NCBI RefSeq assembly: GCF_002884445.1
Contig: NZ_KZ614144.1
Location: 3,023,551-3,087,550 of the forward strand
Length of the DNA: 64,000 bases
Origin: Paenibacillus castaneae
GTDB lineage: Bacteria > Bacillota > Bacilli > Paenibacillales > Paenibacillaceae
Reading direction: 5' to 3'
A program made the translations under genes and the position numbers. Below are positions 9,409 to 17,785 of the stretch, piece after piece. The notes beneath the pieces are model-generated. The model was given only the letters and a program-made list of their open reading frames with translations. It was not told where the DNA came from and searched no databases. Every line of letters starts with the position of its first letter. Position 1 is the first letter of the stretch.

Positions 9409-9870
9409 ATGGCAAGTGTACGTTTAGCTACGTTAGACGATGTTGATGAGCTTGTACAAATGCGTTGGGATTTCTCCGAAGAGGATTATCCCGGTAGTAC
9501 GGTTAGCTTTGAGGAGTTTCACCAGACTTGTAGAGGTTTCTTGGTTAAAGCAATTGAAAGCGGAAATTGGTTTATTTGGGTTGCAGAAGCGGATAAAAAC
9601 ATTGTGTCGCATATGTATTTGCAACTCATTCATAAAGTACCGAGACCAGGTAAATCACCAGACCCTTATTACGGATATGTTACTAATGTTTATACTCGTC
9701 CTGCCTTCAGAAGCCAAGGTTTTGGAACAAAGATTCACATTGCTATGGAAGAATGGTCAAAAGACAATAATGTCGAATTTCTAATACTTTGGCCGAGCAG
9801 TAACAGTGTACCGTTTTATTCGAAAAATGGCTTTTCTCCAAGTGAAGAAGCTGTGGAAAAACATTGGTGA
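9409..9870 (+). CDS. GNAT-family N-acetyltransferase
   Basis: A 153-aa single-domain GNAT enzyme that uses acetyl-CoA. The N-terminal strand-helix (VRLATLDDVDELVQMRW) is typical. Strand 4 and the pyrophosphate loop read YVTNVYTRPAFRSQGFGTKI (Q/R-x-x-G-x-G/A around residue 103-108), and the C-terminal part FYSKNGFSPSEEAVEKHW matches GNATs that act on small molecules. The substrate cannot be deduced. The start has GGGAGCG upstream. It is monocistronic. Confidence 0.85.
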   Translation: MASVRLATLDDVDELVQMRWDFSEEDYPGSTVSFEEFHQTCRGFLVKAIESGNWFIWVAEADKNIVSHMYLQLIHKVPRPGKSPDPYYGYVTNVYTRPAFRSQGFGTKIHIAMEEWSKDNNVEFLILWPSSNSVPFYSKNGFSPSEEAVEKHW

Positions 9871-9931
9871 TTACATTATTGTATTAGTGCTGTTTTCAAA
9901 GTAACCAATAGATGATGAAAGGAAGATTGTG

Positions 9932-10216
9932 ATGTGCCGAAATATCAAAACATTATTTAATTTCGATCCTCCAGCAACAGAAGAGGAAGTTGCAGCAGCT
10001 TCACTCCAATTTGTTCGAAAACTATCGGGCTATCATTCACCTTCGAAAGCAAATGAAGAGGTGTTCAATATTGCAATACAAGAGGTAGCAGCGGCAGCTC
10101 AGAAATTGTTGGATTCCCTCGTAACACAAGCGGAGCCGCGTGATCGAGAGGTAGAAATTGAGCGTGCTCGTGCAAGAAATGCCAAAAGGTTCGGTACATT
10201 GGAAACCGAAACTTAG
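9932..10216 (+). CDS. DUF2277 family protein
   Basis: A 94-aa soluble protein with the hallmark start MCRNIKTLFNFDPPATEEEV, then ALQFVRKLSG and the Arg-rich tail ERARARNAKRF. The family is widespread and of unknown function. ATG at 9932 is preferred to GTG at 9929 because it matches the family start and lies 6 nt after AAAGGAAG. Confidence 0.88.
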   Translation: MCRNIKTLFNFDPPATEEEVAAASLQFVRKLSGYHSPSKANEEVFNIAIQEVAAAAQKLLDSLVTQAEPRDREVEIERARARNAKRFGTLETET

Positions 10217-10270
10217 GAGTCTTCATTATTTTAATAAAACGAATAATTTAAGAAACTATTCACACCATAT

Positions 10271-10297
10271 ACCTCGGATTTTTCTGAGGTTTATTTT
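10271..10297 (+). terminator. Intrinsic terminator after the DUF2277 gene
   Basis: A 7-bp stem, ACCTCGG/CTGAGGT, with one G-U pair and followed by TTATTTTT. Confidence 0.65.
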
Positions 10298-10371
10298 TGC
10301 TTCACAGAATACAGAACTTTCGTGTTACACAGCATTGGTTGACTATCCATACATTTGAATTTATAATCGAT

Positions 10372-10401
10372 ATTAAAGATATCTGAACTCTTTAATAGTT
10401 G
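10372..10401 (+). repeat. 30-bp repeat element, copy 1
   Basis: Its ends ATTAAAGA and TCTTTAAT are an 8-bp inverted repeat. It shares 24/30 bases with copy 2 at 10511-10540. Confidence 0.6.
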
Positions 10402-10510
10402 GGATGTGAAAACGATGAATAATTCGTAAAAGCTACTATACGATTTACAGAACATTCTTGTTCATCTGAAGGACAGGTATGAATGGTATAGTTATCTTTT
10501 TTACACAAAA

Positions 10511-10540
10511 ATTAAAGATATAAAAGATCCTTAATAGTTG
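10511..10540 (+). repeat. 30-bp repeat element, copy 2
   Basis: It lies 28 nt before the flavoprotein start. The first 11 and last 10 bases equal copy 1; the dyad is weaker here. Confidence 0.6.
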
Positions 10541-10568
10541 TATACATTCTAAATAAAAAGGGTGATTA

Positions 10569-11477
10569 ATGATGAATAATTTCGATTGCATTATTGTAGG
10601 GGCAGGCCCAGCTGGATTAAGTTCTTGTCTAACTTTAGGGAGAGCAAGAAGGAAAGTTGCCTTATTTGACGATGGAACGAATAGGAATAGAGTTACACAT
10701 GAATCGCATGGATTCATTACTCGTGATGGGATTAAACCACAAGAGTTCAAAGAAATAGGGCTAAATGAAGTGAAAAAATATCCATCTGTATCTTATTTTA
10801 ATCACACCATTACTGAAATAATCAAACCTAAAGTTGATCACCGATTTATTGCCAAAACCGTAGATGGACAATCATTTTTTTTCGAAAAAATAATATTAGC
10901 GACAGGTGTTCAAGAGGTATTTCCTATTCAGAGTGTAAGAAATTATTATGGTAAAAGCCTTTTTAGCTGTCCCTATTGTGATGGGTGGGAGCTGCAGGAT
11001 AAGCCATTAATTGTCTTAGCAGAAAAGGAAGAGCAAGCACTTCATATGGCGAAAGTAGTCTATAACTGGTCAAAGGATTTAGTAGTTTTGACAAACGGGA
11101 ATGAGCTTTCCAGCGATGGAGTAAAAGAGCTAACAAAACGCAATATAACTGTAAAAATGGAACCCATAAAAAACTTAATTGGTGATGACGGTTATCTACA
11201 ACAAATTGAATTGGAATCAGGAGAAATGATTTTAAGATCAGGTGGGTTTGTAGTGCCTTCTTTTTATCGCCCGAACCAATTTGTTGAAAAGCTAGGATGT
11301 GAAATTCAAGAAAATGGAGTAGTTGTAACAGATGGGACCGGCCGTACAACACAAAAAAATATATATATTGCTGGTGAAACGGAGAAATCAGGCCCAACTT
11401 CTTTAATCATTGCAGCTGCCGATGGTAATAAAGCAGCAATTTCCGTTAACTCAGATCTTATTCTGGAACGCTTCTGA
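10569..11477 (+). CDS. Thioredoxin-reductase-like FAD/NAD(P) oxidoreductase
   Basis: A 302-aa flavoprotein with the FAD motif GAGPAGLSS at about 10-18, a CPYC redox motif in SCPYCDGWE near residue 138, and a C-terminal FAD motif (NIYIAGET). The CxxC lies in the NADPH domain as in low-molecular-weight thioredoxin reductases. The rest diverges from TrxB: the NADPH Rossmann region lacks a clear GxGxxA. Homologues occur as stand-alone small-molecule disulfide oxidoreductases, for example in dithiolopyrrolone pathways, so the substrate may not be thioredoxin. Two adjacent ATGs (10569, 10572) are equally possible. Its promoter region carries a duplicated element, which suggests specific regulation. 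Confidence 0.8.
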   Translation: MMNNFDCIIVGAGPAGLSSCLTLGRARRKVALFDDGTNRNRVTHESHGFITRDGIKPQEFKEIGLNEVKKYPSVSYFNHTITEIIKPKVDHRFIAKTVDGQSFFFEKIILATGVQEVFPIQSVRNYYGKSLFSCPYCDGWELQDKPLIVLAEKEEQALHMAKVVYNWSKDLVVLTNGNELSSDGVKELTKRNITVKMEPIKNLIGDDGYLQQIELESGEMILRSGGFVVPSFYRPNQFVEKLGCEIQENGVVVTDGTGRTTQKNIYIAGETEKSGPTSLIIAAADGNKAAISVNSDLILERF

Positions 11478-11498
11478 ATGGGTTAAGCGGATGCAGCT

Positions 11499-11774
11499 TT
11501 ATTCTAAAAGGACTGGGACCATTAAAGTGAAAAGTATGCTTCCAACAAAGCAAGTGATTAAAGAAATTTTATAACCACGTTTTTTTGCGAAAATGACACT
11601 AAATAAAGCTGCTAAAAAGGGAATGCCCCACAAGAAATAAGGTAAGAATTGCATTCCAATGTTATACAGATAATCGATATAAAGAATACTCCCAATTAAT
11701 ATCCATAAAATAGAGAATAAAAGACCAACCATTATGTTGGAAAATATTTTACCTGTACTCACGAAATCCCTCAT
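11499..11774 (-). CDS. Small membrane protein, unknown
   Basis: A 91-aa hydrophobic protein with about three membrane helices (residues 12-33, 42-61 and 71-89) separated by a short Lys/Arg loop. It is convergent with the flavoprotein gene, 21 nt away. The ATG at 11774 has a poor ribosome site; a GTG four codons in (11762) is preceded by GAGGGA and may be the true start. No family is recognised. The codon pattern and membrane periodicity argue that it is real. Confidence 0.55.
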   Translation of the reverse strand: MRDFVSTGKIFSNIMVGLLFSILWILIGSILYIDYLYNIGMQFLPYFLWGIPFLAALFSVIFAKKRGYKISLITCFVGSILFTLMVPVLLE

Positions 11775-11964
11775 CTCAAAGCTTAGTCTCTTTTACAGTA
11801 AGCAAGAAAGAAGTGACTAGCTTATCTTGCTTATTCGACGTTGTGTTCTCATATTCCTTGCTAGCTAAGTAGCGGAACCAAGCAAGAAATGCTTGCCACT
11901 ATTGACTAATAGCTAGTTCATTATTTAAGTTCTAGTATTTTAATTTGCGATGCAATATAATTTT

Positions 11965-11982
11965 ATTAGATATATATCTAAT
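11965..11982. promoter_or_regulatory. 18-bp perfect palindrome, putative operator
   Basis: The sequence ATTAGATATATATCTAAT is a perfect palindrome 41 bp before the phosphatase start, at promoter position. Size and symmetry suit a MarR- or TetR-like dimer, but no regulator gene is adjacent. Confidence 0.45.
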
Positions 11983-12023
11983 TAGACATACGCCGAACTA
12001 GAATGGAGTAAGGAGTTGGTGTA

Positions 12024-12626
12024 GTGGGTACAAATTTCTATCTAGTCAGACATGCTAACAAACAAAACGGAATTGGAGATGTCGCTATATCGTCCGATGG
12101 CATATTACAAGCTCAAGTGACGGCACGGCATTTGAGTGGGCTGCTGCCGGTAAAGAAGATCGTCAGCAGCCCACTTAAAAGGGCAAGAGAAACAGCCTTA
12201 ATCATTGCGAACAAATCAAACGCAGCTATTTCAGAGGATATTCGTTTGCGTGAGCGTGCCAACTGGGGAGACATACCTGGACAAACATTTGAGGCATTTG
12301 TTCAGATGTGGGAGCGATGCACAACTGATCGTGACTTTATACCTCCAGTAGGTGATTCGGCGAGAATGGCAGGTGAGCGTTTATCTACGTGTTTATTAGA
12401 ATTGGCAAATGAAAATCCACAGGATACTATCATCATTCTCACCCATGGTGGGTTGATAACTGATTTCTTGGTGAATGTAATCTCCGATGAAGAATTAAGA
12501 AGGAAAAACCCGAATATTATAGCGGAGCAAAGTTATTTAATCAAAGAGTGTTCAATAACAAAAGTACGTTGCGAGGGTGGTATTTTTATTTTAGATGACA
12601 TTGGATGTGTTGAGCACTTATTGTGA
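12024..12626 (+). CDS. Histidine phosphatase superfamily protein
   Basis: A 200-aa cytosolic protein with the phosphoglycerate-mutase-like motif LVRHA (Arg9, His10, the phospho-acceptor), SSPLKRARETA near residues 49-59 and the second catalytic histidine in ILTHGGLITD. GTG start; AAGGAG lies 8 nt upstream. These enzymes dephosphorylate sugars, nucleotides or cofactors, and the substrate is not evident. It is monocistronic, preceded by an 18-bp palindrome. Confidence 0.85.
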   Translation: MGTNFYLVRHANKQNGIGDVAISSDGILQAQVTARHLSGLLPVKKIVSSPLKRARETALIIANKSNAAISEDIRLRERANWGDIPGQTFEAFVQMWERCTTDRDFIPPVGDSARMAGERLSTCLLELANENPQDTIIILTHGGLITDFLVNVISDEELRRKNPNIIAEQSYLIKECSITKVRCEGGIFILDDIGCVEHLL

Positions 12627-13004
12627 GTAGTCGAATGTACCATGAACTATGGTAAGGTAAATGAGTTGACAATTACCCAACATCTGGATAAGATCGTACC
12701 ATATTCATAATATTTCAATTCGAAAAGAGGCTTAAGTATGTCACCGGGCTTTCGTTTCATTTAGTAGAGGAAATAAGACGCATATGATTTTTTATCCCGA
12801 AATTAGGGTTTATTTCATTTTGCGTTTTTATCAACTAATGAGATGGAGGCTTTTGTATGCCCAAATTAGTGGTACGGGGACTTCTTTGCCCATTAATAAG
12901 CGTATGCCTAAGCAATAGATGGGGTACTTCTCGTCAAATTCTTGGGCTATTTGTATTCCCTGCCTCCATCTCATCTTTTATCTAAAACAGTGGAGGTATA
13001 ATAT
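12627..13004. ncRNA. Possible structured RNA or small inverted-repeat element before the APH gene
   Basis: This 378-nt gap has no convincing ORF. Perfect 13-bp arms at 12838-12850 and 12962-12974 enclose 111 nt; inside, GCCCAA (12859-12864) pairs with TTGGGC (12942-12947), so a long stem with internal loops could form. The APH start codon lies 30 nt after it. It could be a leader RNA controlling the kinase gene or a MITE-like insertion with 13-bp ends; no target-site duplication is obvious. Confidence 0.35.
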
Positions 13005-14012
13005 ATGAAAAGTAGGCTCTCTTTAAACAATGAGATGCTTGAGAGTGCAGCAAAACTTTTTGGCATTAGCAGCAGCCAAGCCTCTTATATTGGAGGAAGT
13101 CAGAACATTGTCTACGAGTATACAAAGGATGGAAATGCTTTTATTCTGAGATTAACTCCAAGTGAAAATCGGCCAGAATGTCTAGTCCAGAGTGAGCTGG
13201 ATTGGATTAGATTTCTGGTAAGTAAGGGCATTTCAGTTTCAAAACCTATTCTCTCGAGGAACGGTCAATTGACAGAGCAGATACAATTTCCAGATGGTTA
13301 CTATACCTGTGTTTCTTTTGAAAAGGCTAGAGGAAGAAGGAGCGAGTACCCGGAGTGTTTACAGGATCATACTCTGTATGAGCAGTTAGGTCGGTTGAAT
13401 GGGAAACTGCATCATTTGTCAAAAATGTATCAACCTCAAGATCATATTGTCAGAAGACATGAATGGAGCGAAAATTGGTTCCTACGAAACATAGATTTGC
13501 TTCCAAAATCACAAGTTTGCATTCGTAATAGTTACTTCAAATTGTTAAAAACGATAAGTGAATTACCAAAAGATAATAGCTCATATGGGCTTATACACGG
13601 AGACATCAATGTTGGAAACTTTAGAGTAGATGAACAGGGAGAAATTACACTTTTTGATTTTGATGATGCTCAGTACAGTTGGTTTGTAGAGGATATAGCG
13701 ATACAATTGTATTATCTTGTTTATGTTTTTGGCGGTGATGACGGAAAAGAGCTCAGAGTGGAACAAGCCCACCGATTCATGAATCACTTTATGAAAGGCT
13801 ATATTCTGGAGCATTCATTAGATGAGTATTGGATTAAACAAATACCATTATTTCTAAGACTGAGAGAATTAATTGTATATATTGGTTCGTTTAGAAACTG
13901 GGACGGGGATGAATCATTCAGCAGCTCAGATAACCAATGGTTTAAGGATTGGATTGCAGAAAGCAAACAAAGAATAGAAAACGTAATCCCTATTGTGAAT
14001 ATTTGGGGGTAA
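13005..14012 (+). CDS. APH/choline kinase-fold phosphotransferase
   Basis: A 335-aa protein with the aminoglycoside phosphotransferase fold: an N-lobe with the conserved Lys/Arg strand (FILRLT), the catalytic loop HGD at 198-200 with Asn205, and the metal-binding DFDDAQ at 218-223. These enzymes transfer the gamma-phosphate of ATP to a hydroxyl of aminoglycosides, choline, homoserine or sugars; the substrate is unresolved. GGAGG lies 8 nt before the ATG. One of five APH-fold genes in this window (13005, 14962, 33692, 38355, 55107), too divergent by eye to be recent duplicates. Confidence 0.82.
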   Translation: MKSRLSLNNEMLESAAKLFGISSSQASYIGGSQNIVYEYTKDGNAFILRLTPSENRPECLVQSELDWIRFLVSKGISVSKPILSRNGQLTEQIQFPDGYYTCVSFEKARGRRSEYPECLQDHTLYEQLGRLNGKLHHLSKMYQPQDHIVRRHEWSENWFLRNIDLLPKSQVCIRNSYFKLLKTISELPKDNSSYGLIHGDINVGNFRVDEQGEITLFDFDDAQYSWFVEDIAIQLYYLVYVFGGDDGKELRVEQAHRFMNHFMKGYILEHSLDEYWIKQIPLFLRLRELIVYIGSFRNWDGDESFSSSDNQWFKDWIAESKQRIENVIPIVNIWG

Positions 14013-14068
14013 CCATTTATGTGATAAAATTCGAGCAATTGCAAATTACGAATTAGGAGGTGTTGAAT

Positions 14069-14611
14069 ATGGAAATTACAATCAGACAAGAACGATTTGA
14101 TGATTATAAAACCACCGAAGAAGTAGTAAAGAATGCATTTGCTAATATGGAGTTCAGTGATCAAGCAGAACATGAATTAGTATCTCGAATTAGAAAATCC
14201 GACACTTTCATCCCTGAATTATCTTTAGTAGCCATTACTAAAGATAGTGATAGTACCGAAATCGTGGGACATATTCTTTTATCTACAATAAAAATTATAA
14301 ATGACAATCAAAGTGCAGAATCACTTGCTCTTGCTCCTGTTTCTGTATTACCCCATTACCAAAGAAAAGGAATAGGAAGACTGTTGATTCTCGAAGCATT
14401 ACGAATAGCTAAAGAACTTGGATACCACTCTGTTGTGGTACTCGGACATCCACAATATTATCCGAAATTCGGCTTCAAACGTGCATCTTCATGGGGAATA
14501 AGGGCACCTTTTGATGTGACAGATGATGTATTTATGGCATTAGAGCTGCAAGAAAATTCGCTCGATAAGGTTTCAGGAGTTGTTGAATATCCTTCTGTTT
14601 TTTTTGAATAG
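14069..14611 (+). CDS. GNAT-family N-acetyltransferase (YhbS type)
   Basis: A 180-aa GNAT. Key parts are TTEEVVKNAFANMEFSDQAEHELVSRIRK at the N-terminus (typical of YhbS-like proteins), ALAPVSVLPHYQRKGIGRLL with the CoA loop Q-R-K-G-I-G near residues 97-106, and HPQYYPKFGFKRAS. The ATG at 14069 is chosen over an in-frame GTG at 14060 because TAGGAGG lies 8 nt before it. It follows the APH gene by 56 nt and may be cotranscribed. The acceptor molecule is unknown. Confidence 0.85.
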   Translation: MEITIRQERFDDYKTTEEVVKNAFANMEFSDQAEHELVSRIRKSDTFIPELSLVAITKDSDSTEIVGHILLSTIKIINDNQSAESLALAPVSVLPHYQRKGIGRLLILEALRIAKELGYHSVVVLGHPQYYPKFGFKRASSWGIRAPFDVTDDVFMALELQENSLDKVSGVVEYPSVFFE

Positions 14612-14633
14612 GTTCAAACATACGTACATTGAT

Positions 14634-14660
14634 ATCCGCTTTTTTTAAGCGGATTTTTTT
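14634..14660 (+). terminator. Intrinsic terminator
   Basis: ATCCGCT and AGCGGAT form a perfect stem followed by T7, after the YhbS-like gene. Confidence 0.88.
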
Positions 14661-14918
14661 AGTTAAGTAACATCTTATTCAAGGTCATAGAAAGAACATT
14701 TACACCTTTCTGTGGAGCGTATTCAAAATAAATCATTGGAATCACATTATTAAGAAATCAGTTAAAAAATAGGGCTGATAGCTCAATAAAGAAGTAGGAG
14801 GGTATTTTTCAGTTATAGCTAACGTTAACCATATCCTTGTAGATAGATGGAGTATAATTTAATTACATAGCTGTGGAAATTAATGTTCTTTACGTTTTCA
14901 TTTAAGGGGATATTGTTT

Positions 14919-14957
14919 ATGACGTTAAATAATTTATATATACAAAATGAGGAGTAA
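14919..14957 (+). CDS. Upstream mini-ORF (12 aa) coupled to the APH gene
   Basis: The ORF MTLNNLYIQNEE starts 8 nt after AAGGGGA (14904-14910). Its last two codons (GAG GAG) are the ribosome site of the following kinase gene, and its stop ends 4 nt before that ATG. This geometry suits translational coupling or a regulatory leader. Chance occurrence in AT-rich DNA remains possible. Confidence 0.35.
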   Translation: MTLNNLYIQNEE

Positions 14958-14961
14958 CAAA

Positions 14962-15981
14962 ATGAGTGATATTCAATATAATTTGCAATTTGAAAAATTA
15001 TGTCATAGTTTGCAGCTAGGTGAGTTAGTCAACGAGCCTGCACAACTGGTAGGCGGTTTTTTACACAGAATGTATGCTATCCAAACTACTCAAGGGAAAT
15101 ATGCGATAAAAGCATTAAACCCTCAAATCATGCTTAGACCTGCGGCCATGAACAATTTCATCCAATCAGAACAGATTGTTGCTTTTTTAGCCGATAAGAT
15201 TCCTGCTCATCCAGCTAAGAGTTATCGTGGCTCGACTATTCAACAATTAGATAATCAGTTTTATCTTATATTCGATTGGGTAGACGGTCAAAGTCTTAAG
15301 CCTAATGAAATCAATAAAACCCACTGTAAAAAAATAGGTACTTTTCTTGCGGAAATACATAAGACGGACTTTTCAGATTTAGGCATCATTAATGAATGGT
15401 CATATAACGATCAGCTAACAGATTGGAATGACTATTTGCAAAAAGGAAAAGAAAATAATTGTGACTGGGTTAATCTACTGTTTGATCATATCGATAAGCT
15501 TTATGAATGGAATACAAAGGCGAATGAATCAGCAAAACGGCTTGCATCCGATATGGTTATTAGTCATAGGGATTTAGATCCGAAAAACATTTTGTGGAAC
15601 CAAGACAATCCTATTCTTATTGATTGGGAATCAGCTGGCTATATTAATCCAATGCAAGACATGACTGAAACTGCTATTTACTGGTCTGAAGAGGAAGGAG
15701 GAAATATTGACAAAGAAAGATTTTTGGCTTTAATAGCTGGATATACAAAAAGATACGGAAATGTACAAGCGAATTGGAGAATGGTATTAAATAATGGTTT
15801 TTTAGGCAAATTAGGGTGGCTGGAATATAGTTTGAAAAGGTCATTATGGATTGAATGTACAGATGAAGAAGAACAGAAGATGGGAACCGAACAAGTAACG
15901 GGAACTATAAACGCTATTAGACGTTATGCTGATATGATTTCTGAATTAGAAGAATGGCTTGTTATGTTGGATTATGATTGA
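14962..15981 (+). CDS. APH-fold phosphotransferase
   Basis: A 339-aa kinase-like protein. The N-lobe has YAIKALNP with the ATP-binding lysine; the catalytic loop is HRD at 202-204 (His-Arg-Asp in place of His-Gly-Asp) with Asn209, and the metal-binding DWESAG lies at 221-226. Start 14962 is preferred over an in-frame ATG at 14947 because GAGGAG sits 7 nt upstream. The GNAT gene follows 19 nt downstream, so a two-gene resistance-type unit is plausible. The substrate is unknown. Confidence 0.83.
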   Translation: MSDIQYNLQFEKLCHSLQLGELVNEPAQLVGGFLHRMYAIQTTQGKYAIKALNPQIMLRPAAMNNFIQSEQIVAFLADKIPAHPAKSYRGSTIQQLDNQFYLIFDWVDGQSLKPNEINKTHCKKIGTFLAEIHKTDFSDLGIINEWSYNDQLTDWNDYLQKGKENNCDWVNLLFDHIDKLYEWNTKANESAKRLASDMVISHRDLDPKNILWNQDNPILIDWESAGYINPMQDMTETAIYWSEEEGGNIDKERFLALIAGYTKRYGNVQANWRMVLNNGFLGKLGWLEYSLKRSLWIECTDEEEQKMGTEQVTGTINAIRRYADMISELEEWLVMLDYD

Positions 15982-16000
15982 GTGGAAAGGGTGAATCCTA

Positions 16001-16828
16001 TTGATTTCTGAATTAGATCCAAAAGATTTTTATAAGTGCAGAGGTTTATTAAATGAGCAAGGACATTTAGAAGTGAAAGCAGTCATTGAAGGAGTTAATC
16101 CTGGCCGGGTATTCGTAGACAATAGCGATTCACCTGCAACGGGGCTTATTTGGTTAGGTAATAATGATGGGTTTTTCTTTATTGGCGATGAACAAAATAA
16201 TAGGTTTAATGATGAAATTAACAATATTATAGATCATGTAATTATTCCGGAAGCAAAGAAGCTGCAATTAAACTGTTTTATTGGCATTGGCAATCATCAA
16301 AGATGGAATAAAACTTTCGAAAAAATATTTGAACATCGTCAAGTGGAAACATGGAATCAAAAAGTATATAAGTTGGAAAAAAGTAATTATAAGAGTAACG
16401 CAGAGCCTTCGATTAAACCAGATTATACTATTTTAAAAATAAATGAAGCTCTTTATATAAACAATGATAACTCACTTGAAAACATTGAATTTTTACATTC
16501 CAAAATATTAGGGTTTTGGTCTTCACCCGAGAGTTTCTTTAATAAAGGGATTGGTTATTGTGTTGTTTACGACAATAGTATTGTAAGTGTATGTTATTCA
16601 GGATTTGTAGCTGGAAATGTGCACTGTATGGACATAGAAACATTAGAAACTCATCAAGGTAATAGATTAGCTCTAAAAATAGCCCACTATGTTGTGAAAG
16701 AGTGTTTAGAGAAGGGGATCGTTGCTTATTGGGATTGCATGGAGTCAAATAAGCCTTCGAAGGCGGTTTCAGAAAATATTGGATTTACGAATGTATTTAA
16801 TTATGTTGTACATAAATTTCCTTTTTAG
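16001..16828 (+). CDS. GNAT acetyltransferase of the ZmaR-like (zwittermicin resistance) family
   Basis: A 275-aa protein whose C-terminal half is the GNAT core: YCVVYDNSIVSVCYSGFVAGNVHCMDIETLETHQGNRLALKIAHYVV, then IVAYWDCMESNKPSKAVSENIGF. The N-terminal half (GNNDGFFFIGDEQNNRFNDEI) is the extra domain of the family that includes the zwittermicin A resistance acetyltransferase. Most members are annotated only as GNAT proteins, so a resistance role is inference. The start is a TTG 7 nt after AAAGGGTGA. It probably forms an operon with the preceding APH gene. Confidence 0.78.
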   Translation: MISELDPKDFYKCRGLLNEQGHLEVKAVIEGVNPGRVFVDNSDSPATGLIWLGNNDGFFFIGDEQNNRFNDEINNIIDHVIIPEAKKLQLNCFIGIGNHQRWNKTFEKIFEHRQVETWNQKVYKLEKSNYKSNAEPSIKPDYTILKINEALYINNDNSLENIEFLHSKILGFWSSPESFFNKGIGYCVVYDNSIVSVCYSGFVAGNVHCMDIETLETHQGNRLALKIAHYVVKECLEKGIVAYWDCMESNKPSKAVSENIGFTNVFNYVVHKFPF

Positions 16829-16865
16829 AACTAGTGGAATGTACATGGTTCCCCATACAAATATA

Positions 16866-17474
16866 TTAAGCAAGTATAGGTTTTACATGCAATAAGCCCA
16901 AATCAACTGATGTCTCGATATAACCAACGATCTGATCAAACGTAAAAACATTAAGTTTCTCATTTAGCACTTCCTTATCGTATTCCATGTCGCCTAATAC
17001 AAAAGGAATGAATTCTTCAACATCCTTGGACTTCACCTCTTGCAAATCAAAGATTTCGGGAAGACATCTGAGCATTGTTCTCAACTGATCTGTAAAACCA
17101 TAGTGTTCTAATAATTTTCCATTCAGCAATCTGAAATCATTATGGGATAACTGATATAATTCATTATTAGCTTCCATTCTGTTTTTCAACCAAGGAAGAT
17201 TAAAACCTTTCAGCCATATATCATCAGCGATTAAATGTGTAAAATATCCTAATATATAATGACTTTCTACCTGTGAACGATATTTATGTAAAAATCCTTT
17301 ATAATCAATGTATCTTGAATAATCTCGTACTTCACCTTTAAAGAAATGTGATAGCTCTTTTGGTGAAACAGCATCTGGAGCAATGCTTCCAAGTAAAAAT
17401 GCTGTTCGATCTTCTATCGATAAACACTCTGCAATTCTATTAGCAATAAGCAAGTGCATAATTCTTGAACCCAT
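16866..17474 (-). CDS. Zinc-dependent phospholipase C-like hydrolase
   Basis: A 202-aa protein matching the Zn-dependent PLC-like fold: GSRIMHLLIANRIAE at the N-terminus, FLLGSIAPDAVSP, SHFF, and SHYILGYFTHLIADDIW near residues 90-106, where His and Asp are metal ligands. The ATG at 17474 is preferred; an in-frame GTG at 17486 is also possible since AAGGG precedes it. No signal peptide, so it should act in the cytoplasm, unlike secreted phospholipases. The substrate is unknown. Convergent with the GNAT gene. Confidence 0.75.
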   Translation of the reverse strand: MGSRIMHLLIANRIAECLSIEDRTAFLLGSIAPDAVSPKELSHFFKGEVRDYSRYIDYKGFLHKYRSQVESHYILGYFTHLIADDIWLKGFNLPWLKNRMEANNELYQLSHNDFRLLNGKLLEHYGFTDQLRTMLRCLPEIFDLQEVKSKDVEEFIPFVLGDMEYDKEVLNEKLNVFTFDQIVGYIETSVDLGLLHVKPILA

Positions 17475-17785
17475 AATTCCCCGCACCCTTCAATAAATTT
17501 CTTCTATAACTATTCTGCTCTGTTAGTTGAGTAACATTATTGTAAATTGTTACAAATCTAGTTTATCATAGGTAGAATTTATTGAAAACATGCTCATTAT
17601 ATAACGAGTTCAACTATCAGCAGAGTATTTATCAGTTAGAATAAAGTGCACGTTCTCTATGGGAAAAGAGTATAATTAATTGGCAAAAGCAAACACTAAA
17701 TGGGCTGTCTTATGTGATAAAGAACTTAAAATATTTTAATGCCTATGCTTTTTTTATAAAATGACAAAAGATTGAAGGAGATATA
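17475..17785. other. Intergenic divergent promoter region
   Basis: An AT-rich 311-nt stretch between the divergent hydrolase and selO genes. I see no repeat, RNA or ORF worth naming; it presumably holds both promoters. Confidence 0.4.

Larger units (their letters stand above)
10217..10568. promoter_or_regulatory. Control region of the flavoprotein gene with duplicated 30-bp element
   Basis: It holds a terminator (10271-10297), then two copies of a 30-bp partly dyad-symmetric element at 10372-10401 and 10511-10540 with 24 of 30 identical positions. Between them lies a four-codon mini-ORF (ATG 10415, stop 10427) whose first bases repeat the real gene start. It looks like a duplicated promoter/operator plus start; function is inferred. 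Confidence 0.5.
14612..14961. other. Intergenic stretch with terminator and upstream mini-ORF
   Basis: After the terminator at 14634-14660 the stretch is AT-rich. The only structured item I see is a 12-codon ORF at 14919-14957 that ends at the APH start. Confidence 0.5.

Noticed and set aside
10158..10358. Open frame overlapping the DUF2277 gene end
   Set aside because: It starts inside a certain gene, crosses a terminator and has biased, low-complexity composition.
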